Assembly: GCA_018713255.1 (NCBI GenBank)
Contig: DVFL01000026.1
Coordinates: 1 to 40,476 of the forward strand
Length of the DNA: 40,476 nt
Direction of reading: 5' to 3'
Source of the DNA: Candidatus Cottocaccamicrobium excrementipullorum
GTDB taxonomy: Bacteria > Bacillota > Clostridia > Lachnospirales > Lachnospiraceae
Shown here: in pieces, positions 17,143-24,020 of the stretch
Position numbering within the stretch: position 1 is the stretch's first letter
How the letters are laid out: each line of letters begins with the position of its first letter
Notes under the pieces: generated by a model
What the model was told of the DNA's origin: nothing
The model's database searches: none
Seen by the model: only the letters and a program-made list of their open reading frames with translations
Made by a program: the position numbers and the translations under genes

Positions 17143-17673
17143 ATGCGTTATACGATCATTGGAAGAAACATCGAAGTAACCCCTGGATTAAGACAGGCAG
17201 TTGAGGAAAAAATCGGAAAATTGGATCGTTATTTTACTCCCGATACCGAAGTGAACGTAACCTTAAGCGTTCAGCGTGAACGCCAGAATATCGAAGTAAC
17301 TATCCCGATTAAGGGAACGATTATTCGTGCAGAAGAATCCAGCAATGATATGTATGTTTCCATTGACCTTGTGGAGGAGATCATTGAACGTCAGATTTTA
17401 AAATATAAGAAAAAACTGGTAGATCGGAAGCAGTCTGCCGCTTCTTTCTCAGATGCCTTTATCCAGGAAGATACTCCGGCATCTGAAGATGAAATCAAGA
17501 TTGTTAAGACGAAGAAATTTGCAGTTAAACCCATGGATCCGGAAGAGGCCTGCCTGCAGATGGAAATGCTGGGACATAACTTCTATGTATTCCTGAATGC
17601 AGAAAGCGAACAAGTATGCGTGGTATACAAGAGAAAAGGCGGAACCTACGGTCTGATTGAGCCGGAATTCTAA
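17143..17673 (+). CDS. hpf: Long-form ribosome hibernation promoting factor
   Basis: Binds the 30S subunit at the decoding region and pairs ribosomes into inactive 100S dimers during slow growth. 176 residues, typical of the long form found in Firmicutes. The N-terminal S30AE domain (about 1-100, beginning MRYTIIGRNIEVTPGLRQAV) is followed by a charged linker and a C-terminal dimerisation domain (from about 118, VKTKKFAVKPMDPEEACLQMEMLGHNFYVF). AAAGGAG lies ten bases before the ATG. A possible DnaA-box cluster sits about 270 bases upstream. Confidence 0.96.
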   Translation: MRYTIIGRNIEVTPGLRQAVEEKIGKLDRYFTPDTEVNVTLSVQRERQNIEVTIPIKGTIIRAEESSNDMYVSIDLVEEIIERQILKYKKKLVDRKQSAASFSDAFIQEDTPASEDEIKIVKTKKFAVKPMDPEEACLQMEMLGHNFYVFLNAESEQVCVVYKRKGGTYGLIEPEF

Positions 17674-17696
17674 ACGTAAACCCCAGGAGACAGACA

Positions 17697-18242
17697 ATGA
17701 AAAAAACACGATTAATTCTGGCCGCCGCCATGATTGCCGCCCTTTGGGCCGGCAGTGCCATGGCGGACGAGACGGCAGCCGCGTCTCAGCCTGCTGCTCA
17801 GCCCTTAACCGTCACTGCGGCAGACTCCGCTCCGCCGCTGCAGACTGGATGGGTTCTTGATGGCGGACAATGGAAATATTATTATGAAGATGGAACCATG
17901 GCCCGCTCTGCCTGGGTCGAAGATGGCGATGGAATCTGGTATTTTTTAAACGATGACGGCACCATGCGCACCGGTTGGCTGCAGAACGGAGATGATTGGT
18001 ATTTCTTTGATTCCTCCGGAGTGATGCAGACAGGCGCTGTCCGCGTGGAAGACCGGGTATATTATCTGCAGAACGATGGCTCCCTTCTGGTAGGAAGGCG
18101 AAGCGTAAACGGCATCCGATACAGCTTTAACGAAAATGGCTGCAGCGGTCAAATGCCCTACACCAGCAAAATGTTTCATTCTGACGGAACACCGTTTACC
18201 GATGCTGAACGCCAGGATTTAAGCTGGAATTCTCCATCCTGA
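17697..18242 (+). CDS. Secreted cell wall-binding repeat protein
   Basis: 181 residues. A signal peptide (about 1-23; lysine start, hydrophobic core, AMA-DE cleavage region) is followed by an A/P/T-rich stretch and four to five tandem repeats of about 20 residues of the choline/glucan-binding type (GWVLDGGQWKYYYEDGTMA, WYFLNDDGTMRTGW, WYFFDSSGVMQTG, YYLQNDGSLLVG). These repeats bind polymers of the cell envelope. No catalytic domain is present, so its role is unclear. It begins 23 bases after hpf with CAGGAGA, is probably cotranscribed with it, and ends at a strong terminator. Confidence 0.88.
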   Translation: MKKTRLILAAAMIAALWAGSAMADETAAASQPAAQPLTVTAADSAPPLQTGWVLDGGQWKYYYEDGTMARSAWVEDGDGIWYFLNDDGTMRTGWLQNGDDWYFFDSSGVMQTGAVRVEDRVYYLQNDGSLLVGRRSVNGIRYSFNENGCSGQMPYTSKMFHSDGTPFTDAERQDLSWNSPS

Positions 18243-18272
18243 CGTTTTAATTCGTCAATAATCAGAACAGCA

Positions 18273-18313
18273 AACGCCCTGAAGAAAGCAAATCACACTT
18301 TCTTCAGGGCGTT
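18273..18313 (+). terminator. Intrinsic terminator after the wall-binding protein gene
   Basis: Perfect 16-bp arms from AACGCCCTGAAGAAAG (18273-18288) and its complement (18298-18313), a nine-base loop, then TTATTCTTTTC. The leftward tail (TTTGCTGTT) is weaker, but it could also stop the convergent NlpC/P60 gene. Confidence 0.88.
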
Positions 18314-18375
18314 TTATTCTTTTCGCTTCGCCTTAGCCTCGGCGTATCGGCGCGCAGTCCCTGCGCCCTTCTTGA

Positions 18376-19704
18376 TTAATCCAGGAAGGTAGCCGCTTTA
18401 TAGGGGGTACGATAGTTCGCCGGGCTGATCACAATTCCAGTACGTGAACTGGCTGCATGAATTACCTGACCGCCGCCGATATAAATCGCCACATGATTAA
18501 TATAATCACCGCTGGCATAAAACAGCAAGTCTCCTGGCTGCACAGCATCAATGGCAATCTCCCGTCCCTTAGCCGCCTGATCTCTGGAACTTCTTCCTGT
18601 GCTAATGCCGAAATGTTCAAAAATCCGCATTACAAATCCAGAACAGTCCGTTCCTTCTGTCAAACTGGTTCCTCCATAAACATAAGGATTCCCTAAAAAC
18701 TGCCGGGCATAAGCTACAATCGCCGTTCTGGTAGCAGAAACCACTGCCGTGGATGCATTCCCGCCAGGGCCGTAGGAAATTCCAGAAGAGACTGACGCCC
18801 CGGAAGTTGCCGCCGCAGTAGTCTGCTGAATTCCAGGAGCATCTACGTTGTAATTTTTGCCTTCTCCCAGAGGATGAGCAGCAATGGTCCCATTGCCCGC
18901 CGCTGTCTGATGGGTTTCCCCAGTTCCGCTTTGACCGCCAGAGGGAGCTGACTGAGAAACCTCTTCTCTGGCTTCCACCAGCTTGATTTCCTCCAGTTTG
19001 GCCATCGCTTCTTGCGCTTCCTGAACTCTCCGCTCTTCTTCCACCTTCTGCGCAGCTTCTTCCTCTAAGGATACCGCCTGTTTAAATTCCACTCGCGTTT
19101 TTATGTAATCCATGGACACATAGCCTACCATATCCTCGTCAACAGAGAGCTTGGCAAAGTTGTCCACCTCTTCCATCACCACATATTCTGCGCCTTGGGT
19201 AAGCATGGTCAGAGTATCGCTGGAAAGATTAGGCTCAGCCCTCAGCCGCAGAGCAGCCGTATTGATGGTGGCGTATTCAATGCCGATCTCCTTGGCGATG
19301 GCATCTGCCTGAGCGCCGGTAATGAAGTACTGAGCCTTAATATATCCGCTGACCGTTCCAGACTGAATCCGGTACCACTGCCCGCCTTCTCCCTCTACCG
19401 TCTCCAGAATATTGGCAGCGCAGTTGTTATAAATCTTTCCCACAATTGCGCTGGACGTGTTCGGCTCCTGGCGGATATTTACATAGTCCGATACTTGGGA
19501 GATGGCAATGTTGGCATAATCTTCCGGCGCCATGGCCGTCTGAGGCTGCTGCCGGCTGGTGCTGATAACCGCCGAAGCATAGGCTTCCTTTTCTCCCTGC
19601 CGGGTCATATGAGATATTCCCGCTCCTTTCGGGATGAGAACCGCTCCCAAAACCACTGCCGCACAGGCCGCCGGCACTATCCTCTTCATGTATTTTTCCC
19701 TCAT
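18376..19704 (-). CDS. SH3-domain NlpC/P60 peptidoglycan endopeptidase
   Basis: 442 residues from the start at 19704, which is five bases after the trxB stop and has GGGAGG nine bases upstream. An ATG at 19689 with GAGGG is an alternative. The order is: signal peptide; two bacterial SH3 domains (SDYVNIRQEPNTSSAIVGK and AALRLRAEPNLSSDTLT segments); an E/A/K/Q-rich coiled coil; a G/S/T-rich linker; and a C-terminal NlpC/P60 domain. The catalytic Cys is in TDCSGFV, the catalytic His in INHVAIYIGGG, with a further His in VIHAASS. Such enzymes cut D-glutamyl-meso-diaminopimelate bonds in wall peptides. Confidence 0.93.
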   Translation of the reverse strand: MREKYMKRIVPAACAAVVLGAVLIPKGAGISHMTRQGEKEAYASAVISTSRQQPQTAMAPEDYANIAISQVSDYVNIRQEPNTSSAIVGKIYNNCAANILETVEGEGGQWYRIQSGTVSGYIKAQYFITGAQADAIAKEIGIEYATINTAALRLRAEPNLSSDTLTMLTQGAEYVVMEEVDNFAKLSVDEDMVGYVSMDYIKTRVEFKQAVSLEEEAAQKVEEERRVQEAQEAMAKLEEIKLVEAREEVSQSAPSGGQSGTGETHQTAAGNGTIAAHPLGEGKNYNVDAPGIQQTTAAATSGASVSSGISYGPGGNASTAVVSATRTAIVAYARQFLGNPYVYGGTSLTEGTDCSGFVMRIFEHFGISTGRSSRDQAAKGREIAIDAVQPGDLLFYASGDYINHVAIYIGGGQVIHAASSRTGIVISPANYRTPYKAATFLD

Positions 19705-19708
19705 TCCC

Positions 19709-20635
19709 TCAGGCCTCCCTGTGTTCTGAAAGGTATCGTTCAGCACTGGTTACTGCATTGGCTCCGTCCGCTGCGGCGGTAACAATCTGGCGCAGCTGCT
19801 TGGTGCGCACATCTCCTGCGGCAAAAATCCCCGGAACAGAGGAAGCGCAGTCCTCTCCGGCTTTAATATAGCCGTGATCCATCTCCAAAAGCCCCTGGAA
19901 AGGCTGGCTGGAAGGGGTAATGCCCACAGCAATAAACAGGCCTTGTATCTCCAAAACGGATGTCTGGCCGGTTTTCACATTCTTCAGCGACACACCTTCC
20001 ACCTTGGCCTCACCCTGAATCTCTTCTACCACCGTATCCCAAATCACTTCTACATTCTCCAGGGAAAATAATGTTTCCTGAAGGCTTTTCGCTCCTCTGA
20101 ACTCATCTCTCCGGTGAATCACATAAACTTTCTCACAGATCCTGGATAAGAAAATGGCGTCTTCCAGCGCCACATCCCCGCCGCCAACCACAGCAGTTAC
20201 TTTATTTCTGAAGAAAGCCCCGTCGCAGGTGGCACAGTAGGACACCCCTGCTCCCGCCAGCCGGTCTTCTCCCGGCACATCCAAATGACGGTGCACCGCG
20301 CCGGTGGCTATAATCACCGTCCTGCCTTCATAAACGCCTCCCTGACAGATCACTTCCTTGCTGCTTCCCAGATCCCGGATTTCCTTCACCTCATCTTCGA
20401 TAAATTCAGCCCCCAGTCCGTCTGCATGCTCTCTGAACTTTGTTCCAAGCTCAAAGCCTCCCATGCCTGGAAGTCCCGGATAATTATCTACCTCATAAGT
20501 GGTCAGAACCTGACCTCCGCTTACCATCTCTTTTTCAATCACCGCCGCCTTAAGCCTTGCCCGACGGGCATAAATAGCAGCTGCCAGGCCTGCCGGTCCG
20601 GAGCCGATAATCAGCAAATCATATTTATCTTTCAT
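19709..20635 (-). CDS. trxB: Thioredoxin reductase
   Basis: A flavoprotein that passes electrons from NADPH to thioredoxin. 308 residues from the ATG at 20635 (MKDKYDLLIIGSGPAG), preceded by TGTGGAG; a GTG 15 bases earlier is less likely. The FAD-binding GSGPAGLAAAIYARRA, the redox-active YCATCDGAFF, the NADPH-binding VGGGDVALEDA, and the C-terminal FAAGDVRTKQLRQIVTAAADGA are all present. It could supply reductant to the Bcp peroxiredoxin encoded later in the window. It is followed directly by the NlpC/P60 gene. Confidence 0.96.
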   Translation of the reverse strand: MKDKYDLLIIGSGPAGLAAAIYARRARLKAAVIEKEMVSGGQVLTTYEVDNYPGLPGMGGFELGTKFREHADGLGAEFIEDEVKEIRDLGSSKEVICQGGVYEGRTVIIATGAVHRHLDVPGEDRLAGAGVSYCATCDGAFFRNKVTAVVGGGDVALEDAIFLSRICEKVYVIHRRDEFRGAKSLQETLFSLENVEVIWDTVVEEIQGEAKVEGVSLKNVKTGQTSVLEIQGLFIAVGITPSSQPFQGLLEMDHGYIKAGEDCASSVPGIFAAGDVRTKQLRQIVTAAADGANAVTSAERYLSEHREA

Positions 20636-20672
20636 TGACTTTATCTCCACATCTTGTTTTTTCGCTTTTTTT

Positions 20673-20681
20673 AGTATATCA
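20673..20681 (-). promoter_or_regulatory. Extended -10 element upstream of trxB
   Basis: Minus strand TGATATACT, with an extended -10 TG and hexamer TATACT (20673-20678), about 40 bases before the trxB start. No good -35 hexamer is visible. Confidence 0.35.
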
Positions 20682-20754
20682 TAATTTTCTGAATTAATCC
20701 TGATTTATTTCTTACGATTCTGTGAAAGGAAACAGGATCAGAAAGGGGCTTATC

Positions 20755-21492
20755 ATGGGAAACGGCAGAAAAACTGTACTGATTACAGGAGGTTCCAGGG
20801 GGATTGGGCGGGCTGCTGCCCTGCACTTTGCCAAGGAAGGATGGCAGGTGGTTATTACCGCCCACAAAAGCCAGAATCTGCTTTGGGAAACAAAAAAGGA
20901 AATTCAAGCTATGGGAGCTTCCTGTCTGGCTTTTCTTGGAGATGTGGGATCAATGGCAGACTGCCGGCGGCTTTTTTCTCAGATCAAAGAAACATTTGGA
21001 GATTTGGATGTGCTGGTCAACAATGCTGGAATTTCCTACATCGGACTGTTCCAGGACATGACAGAGGAAGAATGGGACCGAATGATCCGAACAGATTTAA
21101 CTTCTGTTTTTTACTGCTGCAAACTGGCGGTACCTGGAATGATCCACCGCAGACAAGGAAAAATCATCAACGTCTCCTCCGTGTGGGGAGTATGCGGCGC
21201 CTCCTGCGAAGCAGCTTATTCCGCCGCCAAAGGCGGGGTCAATGCCTTTAGCCGGGCGCTGGCCAAGGAGCTGGCTCCCAGCAATATCCAGGTAAATGCC
21301 CTGGCTCTCGGGGCGATGGATACAGAAATGAACCAATGGATGGAAGAAGAGGAACGAAACGCCCTCCAGGCAGAAATTCCTGCAGGGCGCATGGGAAAAC
21401 CGGAAGAAGCGGCAGAAATGATTTTTTCTCTGGCTACATCGCCGGATTATCTTACCGGACAGATTATTCAGTTTGACGGAGGATGGATTTAA
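20755..21492 (+). CDS. Short-chain dehydrogenase/reductase, FabG-like
   Basis: 245 residues from the ATG at 20755 (MGNGRKTVLITGG) after AAAGGGG. The classical SDR elements are present in order: cofactor loop TGGSRGIG (about 11-18), NNAG (near 88), catalytic serine in NVSSVWG, YSAAKGG with the Tyr and Lys, and a C-terminal GQIIQFDGGWI close to FabG-type reductases. The position away from fatty acid genes makes 3-oxoacyl-ACP reductase uncertain, so the substrate is not assigned. It overlaps the convergent HAD phosphatase gene by four bases, with no terminator between them. Confidence 0.88.
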   Translation: MGNGRKTVLITGGSRGIGRAAALHFAKEGWQVVITAHKSQNLLWETKKEIQAMGASCLAFLGDVGSMADCRRLFSQIKETFGDLDVLVNNAGISYIGLFQDMTEEEWDRMIRTDLTSVFYCCKLAVPGMIHRRQGKIINVSSVWGVCGASCEAAYSAAKGGVNAFSRALAKELAPSNIQVNALALGAMDTEMNQWMEEEERNALQAEIPAGRMGKPEEAAEMIFSLATSPDYLTGQIIQFDGGWI

Positions 21493-22277
21493 TCCCTTCC
21501 CAGCAGATAAACAATGGCCTGATGTATTCCATCTTCCATGACGCTTCCAGTAATATAATCTGCCCACCGGCGGGTTTCTTCTTTCCCATTTTTCATGGCA
21601 ATGCCTGTTCCCGCCCAGCGAATCATGGAGATGTCATTGTATCCGTCTCCGATCGCTGCACATTCCTCCCTGGCGATGCCGTAAGAGGACAGCACATGGC
21701 TGATTCCTCTTTCCTTGGCTCCATTTTTCGGAAGGACATCAACAGCAAGACCATCATGCCATTTCACTCCCCGGCATCCAGGAAGGGCGCTTAGGATTTT
21801 CTCCGCTTTTTCTTCCCTGCAGCAAGGAACCATCTGATAAACCGGGTTTTCCAGTCCCCGGGAAAGAGAGAGCACAGGAGGAATCCTGGTATTAATCCCC
21901 GCCTGAACCTGACGCACCAGGTCATTGACAAAATTAATATACATTGCCTCTGCTTCCATGAACATGCAGGGAAACGGCTCTTCCTCAATCAGCTGCAGCA
22001 TTGTTCTCACCTGATCTTGAGGGACCGGATTGGCATACAGCACACGTCCTTCCCGGTCTAAACAGTACTGGCCGTTTAAGGTTACATAGCCGTCCAGAAC
22101 AAGATCCTCCAGAAGGTTTTCCTGCTGAATCTCCAGAATATGACGTCCTGTGGCCGCAAAGCAGAGAATTCCTTTTTTTCTGGCCTGATTTACTGCTTCT
22201 TTGGCGCTTTCCGGAATCTTTCCCGATTCATAATCCCGAAGGGTTCCGTCAATATCAAAAAAAACGGCTTTGATCAT
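21489..22277 (-). CDS. Cof-type HAD-superfamily phosphatase
   Basis: A 262-residue haloacid dehalogenase-fold hydrolase of the Cof subfamily. The nucleophile motif FFDIDGTLRD is at the N-terminus, FAATGRHI is motif II, a lysine-bearing segment lies near LPKNGAKERGI, and IGDGYNDISMI is motif IV with the metal-binding aspartates. A type C2 cap domain lies between motifs II and III. Such enzymes act on small phosphorylated metabolites such as sugar or vitamin phosphates, but the substrate cannot be read from sequence. It follows the MATE gene by 45 bases and probably shares its transcript. Confidence 0.9.
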   Translation of the reverse strand: MIKAVFFDIDGTLRDYESGKIPESAKEAVNQARKKGILCFAATGRHILEIQQENLLEDLVLDGYVTLNGQYCLDREGRVLYANPVPQDQVRTMLQLIEEEPFPCMFMEAEAMYINFVNDLVRQVQAGINTRIPPVLSLSRGLENPVYQMVPCCREEKAEKILSALPGCRGVKWHDGLAVDVLPKNGAKERGISHVLSSYGIAREECAAIGDGYNDISMIRWAGTGIAMKNGKEETRRWADYITGSVMEDGIHQAIVYLLGRD

Positions 22278-22322
22278 CGGTCTTCTCCTTATTTTCTTTT
22301 CGCCGGTCTCTTTTTTCTATGC

Positions 22323-23669
22323 TCAGGCAATGAGCTTCTTCCGCTTCCAGCGGCCGGTTAAATACCAGCTGAACGAAATCAGGAAATTTACAGCCCAGCC
22401 CATGGGAACGGCGTACCACACAGCCTCTATCCCCCATATCGGAGCACAAAGATTAGCCACAATTACCCGAATCGCCAGATTAGCCAGATTAGCCGCCATA
22501 TACACTCCCACATCTCCAGCTCCTCTTAACACTCCGTCTGTCGATGCCTTCAGCCCGATCAGCACAAAAAACCATCCGATAAAGGTAACGTAAGCATTGC
22601 CTGTCCGGAATGCCTCAAGGCCGCTTTGACTGTCCATAAAAGCGCCCACGATTCCATCGTGGAAGAAGAAAATCAGCAGCGCAATGATCACAGCAAAGGC
22701 TCCCACCATTAAATATCCGCTGTACAAGCCTTTTTTCACCCGTTCTCTCTGCCCTGCTCCAAGATTCTGCGCGGTAAAGGTAGAAACCGCATTTCCGGTA
22801 GCAATCATCGGTACAATGCAGACAGATTCTACCCTGGTTCCTGCAGAATACCCTGCCAGTACAGAGGAACCGAAACTGTTGACCACCGACTGTACCAGAA
22901 GCATTCCTATGCTGACAATCGACTGCTGGACAATGGAGGGAACTGCAATTTTTGTCCCCCGAACAAGCATGCTGCAGTTAAAAAGACCACTGCCTTCCCC
23001 TCCTTTCGGATAGCTCCTCAGCACCTTCATCAAGATCAAAAACGAAATCACCGCAGAAAGTCCCTGGGCAATCACCGTGGCAATGGCCACTCCTGCCACG
23101 CCAAGCTTCCACTGAATCACCATCCACAAATCCAAGAAAACATTCAGCAGAGAAGAAAAAATTAAAAGTCCCAGAGGAATCCTGGATTTTCCCAGCGCAT
23201 TAAATACCGAAGATAAAATATTATACATAAATAAAAAGGGCAGACCCGCAAAATAAATCTGAAGATACAGCATAGCATCATCATAAATGTTTTCCGGAGT
23301 GTTCAAAGCCTGCATAATGGCAGGATTCATGGCAAAGCCAAATAGAGTCAACGCCAGGCTCAATCCCATGAAGGCAAAAAGAGCTGTATAAATAGAAGTT
23401 CTCATGTTTCCATAAGCCCCTGCCCCTAAATACTGGCTGGTCAGCACGGAAGCTCCCATTCCTCCGCCGATAGCAATCATAATGAACACATTGGTGTAAG
23501 AATATGAAGCGCCAACTGCCGCCAGGGCATTTTCCCCCACAAAACGTCCGACAATAATGGTATCTGCCATATTATAAAACTGCTGAAACAGATTTCCCAA
23601 AATGATGGGAAGGGCAAAGAAAAACAAGGTTTTCCCCGGTCTGCCCGTTATCATAGGATTCCCGGCCAT
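22323..23669 (-). CDS. MATE family efflux transporter
   Basis: A 448-residue inner-membrane exporter with twelve predicted helices in two halves. Typical sequences are seen at the N-terminus, PLIILGNLFQQFYN-like (FALPIILGNLFQQFYN), then MADTIIVGRFVGENALAAVG, and in the second half VSTFTAQNLGAGQRERVKKG. MATE proteins export cationic drugs or metabolites using sodium or proton gradients; the substrate here is unknown. The ATG shares a base with the stop codon of the upstream HicB-like gene (TGATG), which suggests translational coupling. No linked regulator of the MarR or TetR type is present. Confidence 0.94.
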   Translation of the reverse strand: MAGNPMITGRPGKTLFFFALPIILGNLFQQFYNMADTIIVGRFVGENALAAVGASYSYTNVFIMIAIGGGMGASVLTSQYLGAGAYGNMRTSIYTALFAFMGLSLALTLFGFAMNPAIMQALNTPENIYDDAMLYLQIYFAGLPFLFMYNILSSVFNALGKSRIPLGLLIFSSLLNVFLDLWMVIQWKLGVAGVAIATVIAQGLSAVISFLILMKVLRSYPKGGEGSGLFNCSMLVRGTKIAVPSIVQQSIVSIGMLLVQSVVNSFGSSVLAGYSAGTRVESVCIVPMIATGNAVSTFTAQNLGAGQRERVKKGLYSGYLMVGAFAVIIALLIFFFHDGIVGAFMDSQSGLEAFRTGNAYVTFIGWFFVLIGLKASTDGVLRGAGDVGVYMAANLANLAIRVIVANLCAPIWGIEAVWYAVPMGWAVNFLISFSWYLTGRWKRKKLIA

Positions 23670-23944
23670 CAGTCATACCCCGGGACCAGCTGAATGGTCA
23701 TGGTTAAATACTTTACAATACTTCCTTCCTCCAGAACCAGATCCTCCTTATGGCTTACCTCCGGCAGATCATTTCCTTCATCCATTTCCACCAGAATCCA
23801 ATCTGTCGCTGCGTCTCTGGCCTGGTCCGCCGCATCTTCCAGATCGGGACCCTGGGCAAAACAGCCTTCCAGATCGGGAAAATATGCTTCGTAGCCGCTC
23901 CCGTCTTTCTTTTTCGTAAATACTGCAGGATATACGATCTTCAT
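23669..23944 (-). CDS. Lone HicB-like antitoxin-family protein
   Basis: A 91-residue protein with the HicB fold: N-terminal KIVYPAVFTKKKDGSGYEAYFPDLEGCFAQGPDLEDAADQARDAA in the HicB_lk_antitox pattern, then a C-terminal tail. There is no DNA-binding helix-turn-helix or ribbon-helix-helix domain and no hicA toxin gene nearby (its open neighbours are the MATE exporter and the GTPase fusion). It may be an orphan antitoxin or a HicB-fold protein with another job. It starts after AAGGGAGG and overlaps the MATE start by one base. Confidence 0.85.
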   Translation of the reverse strand: MKIVYPAVFTKKKDGSGYEAYFPDLEGCFAQGPDLEDAADQARDAATDWILVEMDEGNDLPEVSHKEDLVLEEGSIVKYLTMTIQLVPGYD

Positions 23945-23986
23945 AAAAACCTCCCTTTATCCTTTTGTTCATGTTTAATCGTTCTC

Positions 23987-24015
23987 ATCATAGCACAGTT
24001 TTCTTTCTGAAGAAA
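23987..24015 (-). promoter_or_regulatory. Possible promoter of the hicB-like/MATE/HAD operon
   Basis: Minus strand TATGAT (23987-23992) with extended -10 TGC, and a weak TTTCTT 17 bases upstream (24010-24015). Predicted start about 40 bases before the hicB-like ATG. Confidence 0.4.
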
Positions 24016-24020
24016 GGGGG

